Part shown: positions 45,608 to 53,628 of the stretch, in pieces | Position numbering within the stretch: the first letter of the stretch is position 1 | Layout of the letters: every line of letters begins with the position of its first letter | Source: Actinomycetales bacterium | GTDB taxonomy: Bacteria; Actinomycetota; Actinomycetes; S36-B12 | Length of the DNA: 64,000 nt | Direction of reading: 5' to 3' | NCBI GenBank assembly: GCA_016125355.1 | Contig: WGLX01000009.1 | Location: forward strand, 1-64,000 | Translations under genes and position numbers: made by a program | The notes under the pieces: generated by a model | Seen by the model: the letters and a program-made list of their open reading frames with translations, nothing else | What the model was told of the DNA's origin: nothing | Database searches by the model: none

Positions 45608-46099
45608 CTAGCGGTAGTTGTCGAACTGCACCGCGAAGTCGAGGTCGGCGCCCTTGACGAGCGCGATCACGGCCTGCAGGTCGTCGCGGCTCTTGCTCGT
45701 GACCCGGAGCTCGTCGCCCATCACCTGGGTCTTGACCGACTTGGGCCCCTCGTCCCGGATGAGCTTGGACAGCTTCTTCGCCTGCTCCTGGGAGATGCCG
45801 GCCTTGAAGGTGCCGGAGATCTTCGCCTCCTTGCCGGACTGCCGGACGTCGTCCGCCTCGAAGGCCTTCAGGCTGATGCCCCGCTTGATCAGCTTCTCCC
45901 GGAAGACCTCGAGGGCGGCCTTGGCACGCTCCTCCGTCGAGGAGGCGATCTCCACGGACAGCTCACCCTTCCAGGTCACCGTGGTGTCGGTGTTCTTGAA
46001 GTCGAACCGCGTGGCCAGTTCCTTGGCGGCCTGGTTGAGGGCGTTGTCCGCCTCCTGTCGGTCGACCTTGGACACGATGTCGAAGCTGCTGTCAGCCAT
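45608..46099 (-). CDS. YajQ-family nucleotide-binding protein
   Basis: A 163-residue protein with the YajQ N-terminus [20 protein letters not shown] and C-terminal [17 protein letters not shown]. YajQ proteins have two ferredoxin-like folds; some bind cyclic di-GMP, others RNA or nucleotides. Role here unknown. The ATG start has a near-perfect Shine-Dalgarno, AAGGAGGTCC. It converges with the helical gene at 45113. Confidence 0.9.
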   Translation of the reverse strand: MADSSFDIVSKVDRQEADNALNQAAKELATRFDFKNTDTTVTWKGELSVEIASSTEERAKAALEVFREKLIKRGISLKAFEADDVRQSGKEAKISGTFKAGISQEQAKKLSKLIRDEGPKSVKTQVMGDELRVTSKSRDDLQAVIALVKGADLDFAVQFDNYR

Positions 46100-46136
46100 G
46101 GGACCTCCTTGGGTGCGGCCATTGTGCCAGCGGTCC

Positions 46137-48185
46137 CTAGACCGGCAGGTCCCGCCTCAAGGGGGCAGGGAAGTCCGGTGACGGGAGGTCGAGCTCGCGG
46201 GCGAGGCGGTGGCCGTCGAACACGGCCTCGGAGATCCATCGCGGCGACCGGGCATCGCCGATCAGGTGCAGCGCCGAGATGCCGGCGTCCGCGAGGCGCT
46301 CCGAGTCCGCGGCGAGCGCGCGGTAGAGGGTGTCGTCGGGGACCTGATGGGTCACGAGCACGAGGTCGTCGACCTCGAGGGACCACGGATCCTCGTACGC
46401 GGTCTCGCCGATCACGGATCCGGGGCGCCGTTCGCGCAGGGTGATGCCCGTGTGCATCGCGATGCCGACGTCGTGGAGGTGGCGTCGGAGCATGTCCCCC
46501 TCGAGCGTGCCATCGCTCATCGGCGAGACGACCGCCTCCGGCGTGACGAGGTGCACCTCATAGCCCTCGGCGGCGAGCAGCTCGGCGATGCCCGGGGCGA
46601 CGTAGTAGCCGTCGCAGTCGTAGACCGCGACCCGCTGGCCGCCAGGCCGGTCACCTGCCATCACGCGCTCCGGGGTCAGCGAGCCGGCGGACCCGAGGAT
46701 CGGCCGACGGGTACCCGGCTGGGTGCCGCCATCACTCCAGTGGCTGCCGGTGGCCACGACGACGATGCCGGCGCCGTAGTCGAGCACGTCAGCCACGTCG
46801 AGCCGTCGGCCCGTGATCACCTGCACGTTGTCGAGTCGGTCGAGCTGGGTGCGTCGCCAGTCGATGATCCGCCCCCAGTCGCCGAGTGTCGGCAGCCGGC
46901 GGGTCCAGGTGAGTCGACCGCCGATGTCGTCGGACGCCTCCACGAGGTGCACGGCCGCGAAGCCACGCCTGCCCAGCGTGAGCGCGCATTCCATGCCCGC
47001 GGGCCCGGCGCCGATCACGAGGACTGCACGGTCGGGATCGTCGGTGGTGGGCACCTCCTCGGGATGCCAGGAGCGGCGATACTCCTCACCCGCCGTCGGG
47101 TTCTGGATGCAGCCGACGTGCCGGAAGTCCTCCTCCTTCAGGATGCACACGTTCGAGCCGGTGCACTCGCGGATGTCGCCCAGCCGGCCCTCGGCGATCT
47201 TGCGGGGGAGGAAGGGGTCGGCGATGGCCGGACGAGCCGCGCCGATCAGGTCGAACTGCCCCGAGGCGATCAGGGCGGCCATCTGATCGGGGTTCGTGTA
47301 GCGGCCGACGCCCACGATGGGCTTGCTCGTCGCCTCCCGAACCTGGCTGGTCCACGACAGCTGGTGCCCCTCCGGGTAGTAGCGGGACGTGCCCGAGTCC
47401 TCCGGCCACGACCCGACGGTCACGTCGAAGAGGTCGACGAGGGGCTCGGCCAGCTGCACGAACCGGAGCATCTCCTCGACGCGCACACCCTTGACCCCGC
47501 TCCGCCCGTCGAGGCAGAACCGCGTCGCGATGGCGCAGTCGTCGCCGATGGCGTCGCGCACCTTCTCCAAGGTCTCGAGTGCGAAGCGCGCCCGGCCCGC
47601 GAGGCTGCCGCCATAGGCGTCGGTGCGCAGGTTGTGCCACGGTGACAGGAACTGGGTGAGCAGGTAGCCGTGCGCTCCGTAGACGTACACGATGTCGAAT
47701 CCGATGTCGCGGGCGAGCCGCGCGGCATGGACGAAGTCGGCCTGCACGCGGGCGATGTCGTCGAGGTCCATCTCCCGAGCACTCGATCCCCATCGGATCT
47801 CGGCAGCGGCCGCGCTCGGTGCGATGCGGGTGTGCCGGCTCGTGACGTTCTTGCTCGAGTTGCCCCCGTGGTACAGCTCCACGCCGGCGAGCGCCCCGTG
47901 GCGATGGATCGCCTCGACGGTCGGCCGCAGGGCCGCCGCGTCGCGGTCGTCCTGCAGGTAGGCAGCGACGTGCGGCTCCTCGTCGGCGTCGGCGGACACA
48001 GGGGAGTACTCGACGCAGACACCGCCCCAGCCGCCCTCCGCCTTGATGCCGCGGAAGGCAGCTTGCGTGAGCGGCCGTGCCGAGCCGAACCCGGACGCGT
48101 GTGGAACCTGGTAGAAGCGGTTGGGCAGCGTCTTCGGCCCGATCTGCACGGATTCGAAGAGAATCGCGTGTCGCGGATCCATCAT
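46137..48185 (-). CDS. Trimethylamine-dehydrogenase-family flavoprotein with altered cofactor sites
   Basis: A 682-residue protein colinear with TMADH: an FMN TIM barrel (1 to about 370), an iron-sulfur region near 340-360, then a nucleotide-binding fold ([15 protein letters not shown] near 385). Catalytic YVYGAH and the EDSG aspartate are kept. But the residue matching TMADH Cys30 (6-S-cysteinyl-FMN) is Ala30, the cluster motif reads CTGSNVC, replacing one of four ligands with Ser, and the bowl Trp355 is not conserved. It may use another amine or an enoate-like substrate and may not hold a normal [4Fe-4S] cluster. ATG 48185 precedes a second Met. Confidence 0.82.
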   Translation of the reverse strand: MMDPRHAILFESVQIGPKTLPNRFYQVPHASGFGSARPLTQAAFRGIKAEGGWGGVCVEYSPVSADADEEPHVAAYLQDDRDAAALRPTVEAIHRHGALAGVELYHGGNSSKNVTSRHTRIAPSAAAAEIRWGSSAREMDLDDIARVQADFVHAARLARDIGFDIVYVYGAHGYLLTQFLSPWHNLRTDAYGGSLAGRARFALETLEKVRDAIGDDCAIATRFCLDGRSGVKGVRVEEMLRFVQLAEPLVDLFDVTVGSWPEDSGTSRYYPEGHQLSWTSQVREATSKPIVGVGRYTNPDQMAALIASGQFDLIGAARPAIADPFLPRKIAEGRLGDIRECTGSNVCILKEEDFRHVGCIQNPTAGEEYRRSWHPEEVPTTDDPDRAVLVIGAGPAGMECALTLGRRGFAAVHLVEASDDIGGRLTWTRRLPTLGDWGRIIDWRRTQLDRLDNVQVITGRRLDVADVLDYGAGIVVVATGSHWSDGGTQPGTRRPILGSAGSLTPERVMAGDRPGGQRVAVYDCDGYYVAPGIAELLAAEGYEVHLVTPEAVVSPMSDGTLEGDMLRRHLHDVGIAMHTGITLRERRPGSVIGETAYEDPWSLEVDDLVLVTHQVPDDTLYRALAADSERLADAGISALHLIGDARSPRWISEAVFDGHRLARELDLPSPDFPAPLRRDLPV

Positions 48186-48190
48186 GCCCC

Positions 48191-48196
48191 TACCCT
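48191..48196 (+). promoter_or_regulatory. -10 element of HAD-like gene at 48204
   Basis: TACCCT, 7 nt, then GTG 48204. It lies in an 18-bp divergent intergenic gap. Confidence 0.4.
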
Positions 48197-48203
48197 CGCA
48201 CGG

Positions 48204-48848
48204 GTGGCGGCCCGCGCACTGCTCCTCGACCTCGATCGCACGCTGGTGGACCTGCAGTCCTACACGGACTACGCGGCGGCGCTTGCGGATGTCCGGGCAC
48301 TCATGGGCGACTGGTTGCCGGCCGACGTGCCTGAGACGGACTGGGACCGGCCGACGATGGCGTGCATGTCGGTGCTCCACTCACTGATCGGTGACCCGCG
48401 CTGGGATGAGATGTCGGCCGCGATCGCCGTGCATGAGCGCACCGCGATCCCGCAGTCGGTCGTGATGCCGACCGTGCCCGACGCCCTGGCCGCGCTGCGC
48501 GAGCTCCCGACCGCCGTCGTCACCCTGCTCGCCGCCGAGCTGGTCCCCGAGGTCCTCGCCGCTCATGGCATCGGCGTCGGGCCCCAGCGGGAGGTCGACG
48601 TCGTGGTCGGCCGCGCATGGGATGTCCGGCCGAAGCCGGAGCCTGACGGCCTGCTGGCCGCCTGCTCCGCACTCGAGGTGGCGCCGGCGGACGCCGTCAT
48701 GATCGGGGACTCCTCCTGGGACGCGCAGTCCGCAGAGCGCGCAGGCATCCGGTTCATCGGGGTGCCGAGCAGCCCCGGCGGACTGGTCGGCAGTACCGAG
48801 ACGGTCCCCGACTTCGCGGCCGCCGTGGCCAAGGCGCTGAGGGACTGA
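48204..48848 (+). CDS. HAD-family hydrolase
   Basis: A 214-residue HAD protein. Motif I is LLDLDRTLVDL near residue 10, a lysine lies in VRPKPEPDG near 136, and motif IV is MIGDSSWDAQSAERAG near 163. A helical cap sits between motifs I and II. It probably dephosphorylates a small metabolite; the substrate is unknown. GTG 48204 is favoured by the TACCCT element 7 nt upstream. Divergent from the TMADH-family gene. Confidence 0.85.
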   Translation: MAARALLLDLDRTLVDLQSYTDYAAALADVRALMGDWLPADVPETDWDRPTMACMSVLHSLIGDPRWDEMSAAIAVHERTAIPQSVVMPTVPDALAALRELPTAVVTLLAAELVPEVLAAHGIGVGPQREVDVVVGRAWDVRPKPEPDGLLAACSALEVAPADAVMIGDSSWDAQSAERAGIRFIGVPSSPGGLVGSTETVPDFAAAVAKALRD

Positions 48849-48897
48849 CCCGCCGAGAGCCCCCGGGGCGGTCCTTGTATCCTTGCCGCTGCACCCA

Positions 48898-48983
48898 GGC
48901 GGGTTGCCCGAGCGGCCAATGGGAGCGGACTGTAAATCCGTCGGCTTACGCCTACCCAGGTTCGAATCCTGGACCCGCCACCA
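48898..48983 (+). tRNA. tRNA-Tyr (GTA)
   Basis: Acceptor GGCGGGT pairs with ACCCGCC. The anticodon GTA is at 48932-48934 in the loop CTGTAAA. A long variable arm (class II tRNA) precedes GGTTCGAATCC. CCA is encoded (48981-48983). A -10-like TATCCT lies at 48878-48883. Confidence 0.97.
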
Positions 48984-48984
48984 C

Positions 48985-49016
48985 CGAGGGGCCGGCTCTG
49001 ATGAGCCGGCCCCTCG
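48985..49016 (+). terminator. Hairpin terminator after tRNA-Tyr
   Basis: A 14-bp perfect stem (48985-48998 with 49003-49016) around the loop TGAT. It starts two bases after the encoded CCA. No T-tract follows, as is common in GC-rich actinobacteria. Confidence 0.8.
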
Positions 49017-49044
49017 CGCATGAGGGTCCATCCCGGGCGTCGGC

Positions 49045-49050
49045 TACCGT
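49045..49050 (+). promoter_or_regulatory. -10 element of metallo-beta-lactamase gene (leaderless type)
   Basis: TACCGT, 6 nt (GGCGCC), then GTG 49057. It has the same spacing and intervening hexamer as the element before ATG 43902. Confidence 0.5.
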
Positions 49051-49056
49051 GGCGCC

Positions 49057-49824
49057 GTGGGCTCCCCGCTGGTCGCCGTCGCCGAAGGCGTGTGGGTCAC
49101 CACCTCGCGTCGCTACGCGACGACCTCGACCGTCCTGCTGGACGGGCAGGGCGGGGCGCTCGTCGTCGATCCCGCATGGGACCCCGATGAGCTGGCGGCC
49201 ATCCCGGCCGCGCTCGCGCAGCTGGGTGTCACATGCATCGGTGGCGTCGCCACGCACGAGCACTACGACCATGTGCTGTGGCACCCGGACCTGGGGGAGG
49301 TCCCCCGGTGGACGACCCAGCGCACGGTGGACGACCTGACCGGGGACCGCGCCCGGCTGCTCGCGCCTCTTGCCGAGTTCCTCACGCCTGACCTCATCGA
49401 GATCGCCGGGCGCCTGTCCCCGCTGGCGGGTGGAGCGATCCCGTGGTCTGGTCCGGCGGCCCGGATCATCACGCACGATGCCCACGCGCCCGGTCACCTC
49501 GCCGTGCACCTCGAGTCCGAGGGAGTGCTCCTCGCCGGCGACATGCTGAGCGACATCGAGCTCCCGATGCCGGCCGCCGACGACCTCACCCTCGACACCT
49601 ACCTGACCGGCCTCGAGCGGCTGCGCCCGGCGGTGGCCGCATCGAGCCTGCTGGTGCCGGGCCACGGGTCGCCGACCCGCGATCCGCAAGGGCGGCTCGA
49701 TGCCGACCTGCGCTACCTGGACGATCTCCTCTCCGGCCGACCGAGTGATGATCCGCGCATCGGCGATCCGGAGAATGCCGACCTCCATCGGGCGAACCTG
49801 GCTCGCGCCGAGCGGATGCGCTGA
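49057..49824 (+). CDS. Metallo-beta-lactamase-fold hydrolase
   Basis: A 255-residue protein. The metal-binding motif THEHYDH is near residue 67; further ligands are in HAPGHLAVHL near 145, LAGDML near 160 and VPGHGSP near 205. Members include glyoxalase II-like thioesterases and many uncharacterised hydrolases; the substrate is not inferable. Transcribed after tRNA-Tyr from its own predicted leaderless promoter. Confidence 0.87.
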   Translation: MGSPLVAVAEGVWVTTSRRYATTSTVLLDGQGGALVVDPAWDPDELAAIPAALAQLGVTCIGGVATHEHYDHVLWHPDLGEVPRWTTQRTVDDLTGDRARLLAPLAEFLTPDLIEIAGRLSPLAGGAIPWSGPAARIITHDAHAPGHLAVHLESEGVLLAGDMLSDIELPMPAADDLTLDTYLTGLERLRPAVAASSLLVPGHGSPTRDPQGRLDADLRYLDDLLSGRPSDDPRIGDPENADLHRANLARAERMR

Positions 49825-49850
49825 CCCTCGCGGAGATCCGGGCGCGCCCC

Positions 49851-50246
49851 TCAGGACGCGGCGGACAGCCTGCGCAGCAGGGCCACGGACTCCTCGACGT
49901 CATCGATCGGCACGAGGATGTGGTCGTGGAAGAACCCGGCGATGACGTTGGCGGGGATGTCCGCAGCCGCCAGCGTGGAGCTGACGGCCGCGGTGAGTCC
50001 GACGGCCGCGAGGGCCGAATGCACCTGCAGGGTCACCCAGCCCGCGACGAAGTCATAGGGCCAGCCCTGCTCGTCGGCGATCTCGCGCCGGACGACGTGG
50101 GTGATGCCCTCGTCCTCGACGACGGTCGCCTCCACCGGCACCGGGACCGCCTCGGGCAGGCACACGAGCACGAACTCGCCTTCGCGCACGGAGGGCTCCA
50201 TCGTGGCCAGCAGACGGGCCAGGTCGGTCTCGCCGGCCGTCGTCAT
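49851..50246 (-). CDS. ACT-domain protein
   Basis: A 131-residue protein. FVLVCLPEA at about 24-32, WVTLQVHSALAAVGLTAAV near 71 and ANVIAGFFHDHILVPIDDVE near 99 form the beta-alpha-beta pattern of a tandem ACT-type amino-acid-binding fold. Its ATG overlaps the stop of the agmatine deiminase gene (ATGA), so the two are coupled. It may sense an amino acid or amine related to that enzyme's pathway; this rests on context only. Confidence 0.75.
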   Translation of the reverse strand: MTTAGETDLARLLATMEPSVREGEFVLVCLPEAVPVPVEATVVEDEGITHVVRREIADEQGWPYDFVAGWVTLQVHSALAAVGLTAAVSSTLAAADIPANVIAGFFHDHILVPIDDVEESVALLRRLSAAS

Positions 50247-51259
50247 GGCGACACTCTCGGCTGCTGCTGCGTGATGCAGTGGATGCCGCCGCCGCGTGCG
50301 AACAGGGGACGCGCGTCCACGAGGACGATCTCGCGGTCCGGGTAGGCCTCGCCGAGGATCTGCGCCGCGCGCGCGTCCCCGGGATCGTCGAAGGCGCACA
50401 GGATGACCGCGCCGTTGCAGACGTAGTGGTTGATGTAGCTGTAGTCCACCCAGCCCTCGTCATCGCGCAGCACGTCGGGGGCAGGGACGTCGACGATGCG
50501 CTTGTCGGGCAGCGCGTCCGCGAGATGGGCGCGCACCTCGGCGCTCACCGCGAAGTCTGGGTGCGCGCGGTCGCGCTGGTCGTGCACGAGCACGGTGTCG
50601 GGCCCGGCGAAGCAGGCCACGATGTCGACGTGCCCCCGGGTGCCGAACTCGTCGTAGTCGCGCGTGAGGCCTCGCTCCAGCCACACGAACCGGTCGACGC
50701 CGATGGTGCGGCGCAGCTCGTCCTCGACCTCGGCCTGGCTCCACTCGGCGTTGCGTCCCTCGCCGAGCTGGACCGTGCGCGTGAGCAGCACCGTGCCCCG
50801 GCCATCGACGTGGATGCCTCCGCCCTCGTTCACCAGGGCCGACGGCACCTCGGGGACGGACGCCTCCGCGCACACCCGTCTCGCGATCTCGGCGTCTCGC
50901 TCCCACTGGGCCCAGGACTGTGCGCCCCAGCCATTGAAGACCCAGTCGACGCCCCCGAGCCGACCCGTGTCGTCGAGGACGAACGTGGGCCCGATGTCCC
51001 GCATCCAGGCGTCGTCGAGCGGCATCGGACACAGCTCGACCCGCGGATCCAGGAGGGCCCGCGCGAGGTCAGCATCCTCCGGAGTCACGACCATCGTGAG
51101 GGGCTCGTGTCGGACGATGGCGTTGGCAACCGCGGCCCAGGCTGCGCGGGCCTCGGCCGCGTCCTCGTCGGTATCGCCGAGCGTGTAGCCGGAGGAGGGC
51201 CACGCCATCCAGGTGCGCTCGTGCGGGGCCCACTCCGGGGGCATGTGCCAGCGCGTCAC
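50243..51259 (-). CDS. Agmatine deiminase family protein
   Basis: A 338-residue protein of the peptidyl-arginine-deiminase/agmatine deiminase fold. The catalytic Cys lies in GGGIHCITQQQP near the C-terminus; NEGGGIHVDG (near 175) and RGHVDIVACF (near 228) supply the other catalytic residues, and WPYDF-type edges are replaced by MAWPSSG. It should hydrolyse agmatine to N-carbamoylputrescine and ammonia. GTG 51259 has a perfect AGGAGG. No partner N-carbamoylputrescine amidase is in the window. Confidence 0.87.
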   Translation of the reverse strand: MTRWHMPPEWAPHERTWMAWPSSGYTLGDTDEDAAEARAAWAAVANAIVRHEPLTMVVTPEDADLARALLDPRVELCPMPLDDAWMRDIGPTFVLDDTGRLGGVDWVFNGWGAQSWAQWERDAEIARRVCAEASVPEVPSALVNEGGGIHVDGRGTVLLTRTVQLGEGRNAEWSQAEVEDELRRTIGVDRFVWLERGLTRDYDEFGTRGHVDIVACFAGPDTVLVHDQRDRAHPDFAVSAEVRAHLADALPDKRIVDVPAPDVLRDDEGWVDYSYINHYVCNGAVILCAFDDPGDARAAQILGEAYPDREIVLVDARPLFARGGGIHCITQQQPRVSP

Positions 51260-51272
51260 GGTTCCTCCTGCG

Positions 51273-52220
51273 TCAGGGTGCGTCCAGCGGGTATCGGACA
51301 CCCGTCAGGCGCTCGCTCATGGTCCACAGCGTGGCGGCGTCCGCCGCGCTCTTGGCATTCCTCGAGCGATCGACCAGCCGGGGGTAGCCGCGCTGCTCGG
51401 CGAAGCCGTCCGGACCAACGTAGCTGTTCCCGGGCAGTCCCGGGTACGTCGCGGCGAACAGCGTGGGCAGGGCCCCCATGTCCGCGCTCTGCGCGATCAG
51501 CCGGTTCGCCAGCTCGACCGGCCGCAGGGCCCAGTCCCGGCCCCGCATCCGCGGTCCCACCGAGGCCAGATTGGTGCTCGCGTAGCCGGGATGCGCTGCC
51601 ATGGCCCGCACGCCGACTCCCGCGGCGGCCAGTCGCCGCTGCAGTTCGGAGGTGAAGAGCAGGTTCGCCAGCTTGCTCTGTCCGTAGGCCCGCCAGGGCG
51701 AGTAGCGCCGCGCACCCATGAGGTCGGCGAAGTCCATGCGGCCGAAACGGTGCGCTCCGGAGGACACGGTGACCACCCGCGACCGGGGTCGGGCCACCAG
51801 CGCGGGCACGAGGAGTCCGGTGAGGGCGAAGTGCCCGAGGTGGTTGGTCCCGAACTGGCGCTCGAATCCGTCGGCCGTCTCCTGCCGGGGGATGGCCATG
51901 ACGCCGGCGTTGTTGATGAGGAGGTCGAGCCCCGCCGGGTGGTCCGTCGCCCAGGTCGCGGCGAACTCGCGCACCGACGACAGATCGGCAAGGTCGAGCC
52001 GAGCGGCGCGGACGCTGGCGTCGGGGTGGGCCGCGAGGATCCGGTCGAGGGCGTCCTGCCCGCGTTGGGGATCCCGCACCGCGAGGGTCACCTCGGCGCC
52101 GCGGCCGGCCAGTTCACGGGCGGTGACGAGGCCGATCCCGGAGTTGGCGCCGGTGACGATCACGGCCCGTCCGGAGAGGTCCGGAAGGTCCGCTGTCGTC
52201 CACGAAGGCGTCGTTGTCAT
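51273..52220 (-). CDS. Short-chain dehydrogenase/reductase
   Basis: A 315-residue SDR. The cofactor loop TGANSGIG is near residue 24, NNAGVM near 102, and the catalytic YGQSK near 175 with an upstream Ser (SSGAH). The pattern is of WW-domain-oxidoreductase/retinol-dehydrogenase-like SDRs, probably NADP-dependent. ATG 52220 is preferred; an upstream TTG at 52232 adds four residues. 13 bases upstream of the deiminase gene on the same strand, possibly cotranscribed. Confidence 0.88.
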   Translation of the reverse strand: MTTTPSWTTADLPDLSGRAVIVTGANSGIGLVTARELAGRGAEVTLAVRDPQRGQDALDRILAAHPDASVRAARLDLADLSSVREFAATWATDHPAGLDLLINNAGVMAIPRQETADGFERQFGTNHLGHFALTGLLVPALVARPRSRVVTVSSGAHRFGRMDFADLMGARRYSPWRAYGQSKLANLLFTSELQRRLAAAGVGVRAMAAHPGYASTNLASVGPRMRGRDWALRPVELANRLIAQSADMGALPTLFAATYPGLPGNSYVGPDGFAEQRGYPRLVDRSRNAKSAADAATLWTMSERLTGVRYPLDAP

Positions 52221-52290
52221 GGCCCTAGTCAACCCAGTGACCCGGATTTCCTCCCATGGGGGCCCAGTGTGTACGCTAGCGGGGCTTTGC

Positions 52291-52363
52291 GCCCCTTTAG
52301 CTCAGTCGGCAGAGCGTCTCCATGGTAAGGAGAAGGTCTACGGTTCGATTCCGTAAAGGGGCT
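52291..52363 (+). tRNA. tRNA-Thr (GGT)
   Basis: Acceptor GCCCCTT pairs with AAGGGGC. The anticodon GGT is at 52324-52326 in the loop ATGGTAA. T-arm GGTTCGATTCC. CCA is not encoded. A -10-like TACGCT lies at 52272-52277. Confidence 0.97.
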
Positions 52364-52386
52364 CGGTGGGGCGTGAGCCTCATTGC

Positions 52387-52459
52387 GGCGGGGTAGCTCA
52401 GTTGGTAGAGCAAGCGGCTCATAATCGCTGTGTCGCCGGTTCAAGTCCGGCCTCCGCTA
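52387..52459 (+). tRNA. tRNA-Met (CAT), elongator type
   Basis: The D-arm TAGCTCAGTTGG and T-loop GTTCAAGTCC are normal. The anticodon CAT is at 52420-52422 in the loop CTCATAA. The acceptor GGCGGGG pairs with CTCCGCT through two G-T wobbles. The stem lacks the three consecutive G-C pairs of initiators. CCA is not encoded. It is 23 nt after tRNA-Thr. Confidence 0.95.
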
Positions 52460-52534
52460 CTCGACTGCACGACCCGAAAGCACGACCATGCCGGACAAGT
52501 CCCCTTGCCGGCACCACACGAAAGAGGAAGACCA

Positions 52535-52702
52535 GTGGCCAAGGCGACGGATATCCGCCCGAAGATCACCATGGCGTGCGAGGAGTGCAAGCACCGCAAC
52601 TACATCACCAAGAAGAACCGTCGGAATGACCCCGACCGGCTCGAGGCGAAGAAGTTCTGCCCGAACTGCAACAAGCACACCAACCACAAGGAAACCCGCT
52701 AG
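52535..52702 (+). CDS. rpmG: 50S ribosomal protein L33
   Basis: A 55-residue ribosomal protein with [11 protein letters not shown] and FCPNCNKHT, supplying the four cysteines of the zinc-binding (C+) form. Actinobacteria often carry an additional Cys-free copy induced by zinc limitation; none is in this window. The GTG start follows AAAGAGGAAG. It is the first protein gene after the tRNA pair and precedes hadA by 37 nt. Confidence 0.96.
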   Translation: MAKATDIRPKITMACEECKHRNYITKKNRRNDPDRLEAKKFCPNCNKHTNHKETR

Positions 52703-52739
52703 CCCCTGCGGGGTCACGGGTAGTCCCCACCGGATCACG

Positions 52740-53195
52740 GTGCCACTGAACGAGGCGTTCCTCGGACGGGTGTTCCCTCCGAGCGCTCCCTACCAGGTCG
52801 GACGGGAGAAGATCCGCGAGTTCGCGTCAGCGATCGGCGACGCCAACCCGGCCTTCCACGATGTCGAGGCGGCTCGTGCGCTCGGCTATCCGGACGTCAT
52901 CGCGCCTCCGACCTTCGCCGTGGTGCTCGCGCTGAAGGCGTCCACCGCGGCGGTCAAGGACCCCGAGCTCGGGCTCGACTACTCCCGGGTGGTCCACGGA
53001 GAGCAGACCTTCGCCTACTCCCGACCGATCGTGGCGGGCGACGAACTCGTCGTCACGGTGACGATCGACTCCCTGCGCACGATCGCCGGCAACGACATGG
53101 TCAACGCCCGAGGCGACATCACCACCGTCGACGGGGAGCATGTGGCCACGACGACATCCCTCCTCGTGGCCCGTGCCCTGGAGCCCAGCGAATGA
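52740..53195 (+). CDS. hadA: MaoC-like dehydratase, HadA type (FAS1-like hot-dog N-terminal)
   Basis: A 151-residue single hot-dog protein (MaoC_dehydrat_N type). APYQVGREKIREFASAIGD and YPDVIAPPTFAVVL match mycobacterial HadA/HadC, the substrate-binding partner in (3R)-hydroxyacyl-ACP dehydratases. It pairs with the coupled HadB. GTG 52740 is the only start giving the family N-terminus; no Shine-Dalgarno is evident. Mycolic acids themselves cannot be inferred, since the pair occurs in actinobacteria lacking them. Confidence 0.85.
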   Translation: MPLNEAFLGRVFPPSAPYQVGREKIREFASAIGDANPAFHDVEAARALGYPDVIAPPTFAVVLALKASTAAVKDPELGLDYSRVVHGEQTFAYSRPIVAGDELVVTVTIDSLRTIAGNDMVNARGDITTVDGEHVATTTSLLVARALEPSE

Positions 53196-53620
53196 CCGCC
53201 CGGGTCGCGCTGGCCGACGTCGAGGTCGGCACCGAGCTTCCGGCGCAGGTCTTCCACGTCGACCGGGCCGGCCTCGTCCGGTACGCGGGCGCGTCGGGCG
53301 ACTTCAACGTGATCCACTGGAACGAGCGCCTCGCCACCTCGGTGGGCCTGCCCAACGTGATCGCCCACGGCATGCTCACCATGGCCCTCGCCGGACGCAC
53401 GGTCACGGACTGGGTGGGCGATCCGGGAGCGGTCGTGGAGTTCGGCACGAAGTTCACTCGACCGGTCGTCGTCCCGGACGATGCGGACGGTGCGACCGTC
53501 GAGGTGACCGGCAAGGTCGCCGCCATCAACGACGACGGCACCGTGCGCGTCAGCCTGTCCGTCGTCTGCGACGGCGTGACCGTGCTGGGGAACCCGCGCG
53601 CCGTCGTCCGACTGGCCTGA
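53192..53620 (+). CDS. hadB: MaoC-like dehydratase, HadB type
   Basis: A 142-residue hot-dog protein. The hydratase-2 motif YAGASGDFNVIHWNERLA near residue 32 carries the catalytic Asp and His. With HadA it likely dehydrates 3-hydroxyacyl thioesters. The ATG overlaps hadA by four bases; murB begins eight bases after its stop. The order rpmG-hadA-hadB-murB is conserved in many actinobacteria. Confidence 0.9.
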   Translation: MTARVALADVEVGTELPAQVFHVDRAGLVRYAGASGDFNVIHWNERLATSVGLPNVIAHGMLTMALAGRTVTDWVGDPGAVVEFGTKFTRPVVVPDDADGATVEVTGKVAAINDDGTVRVSLSVVCDGVTVLGNPRAVVRLA

Positions 53621-53628
53621 CCGGCACC

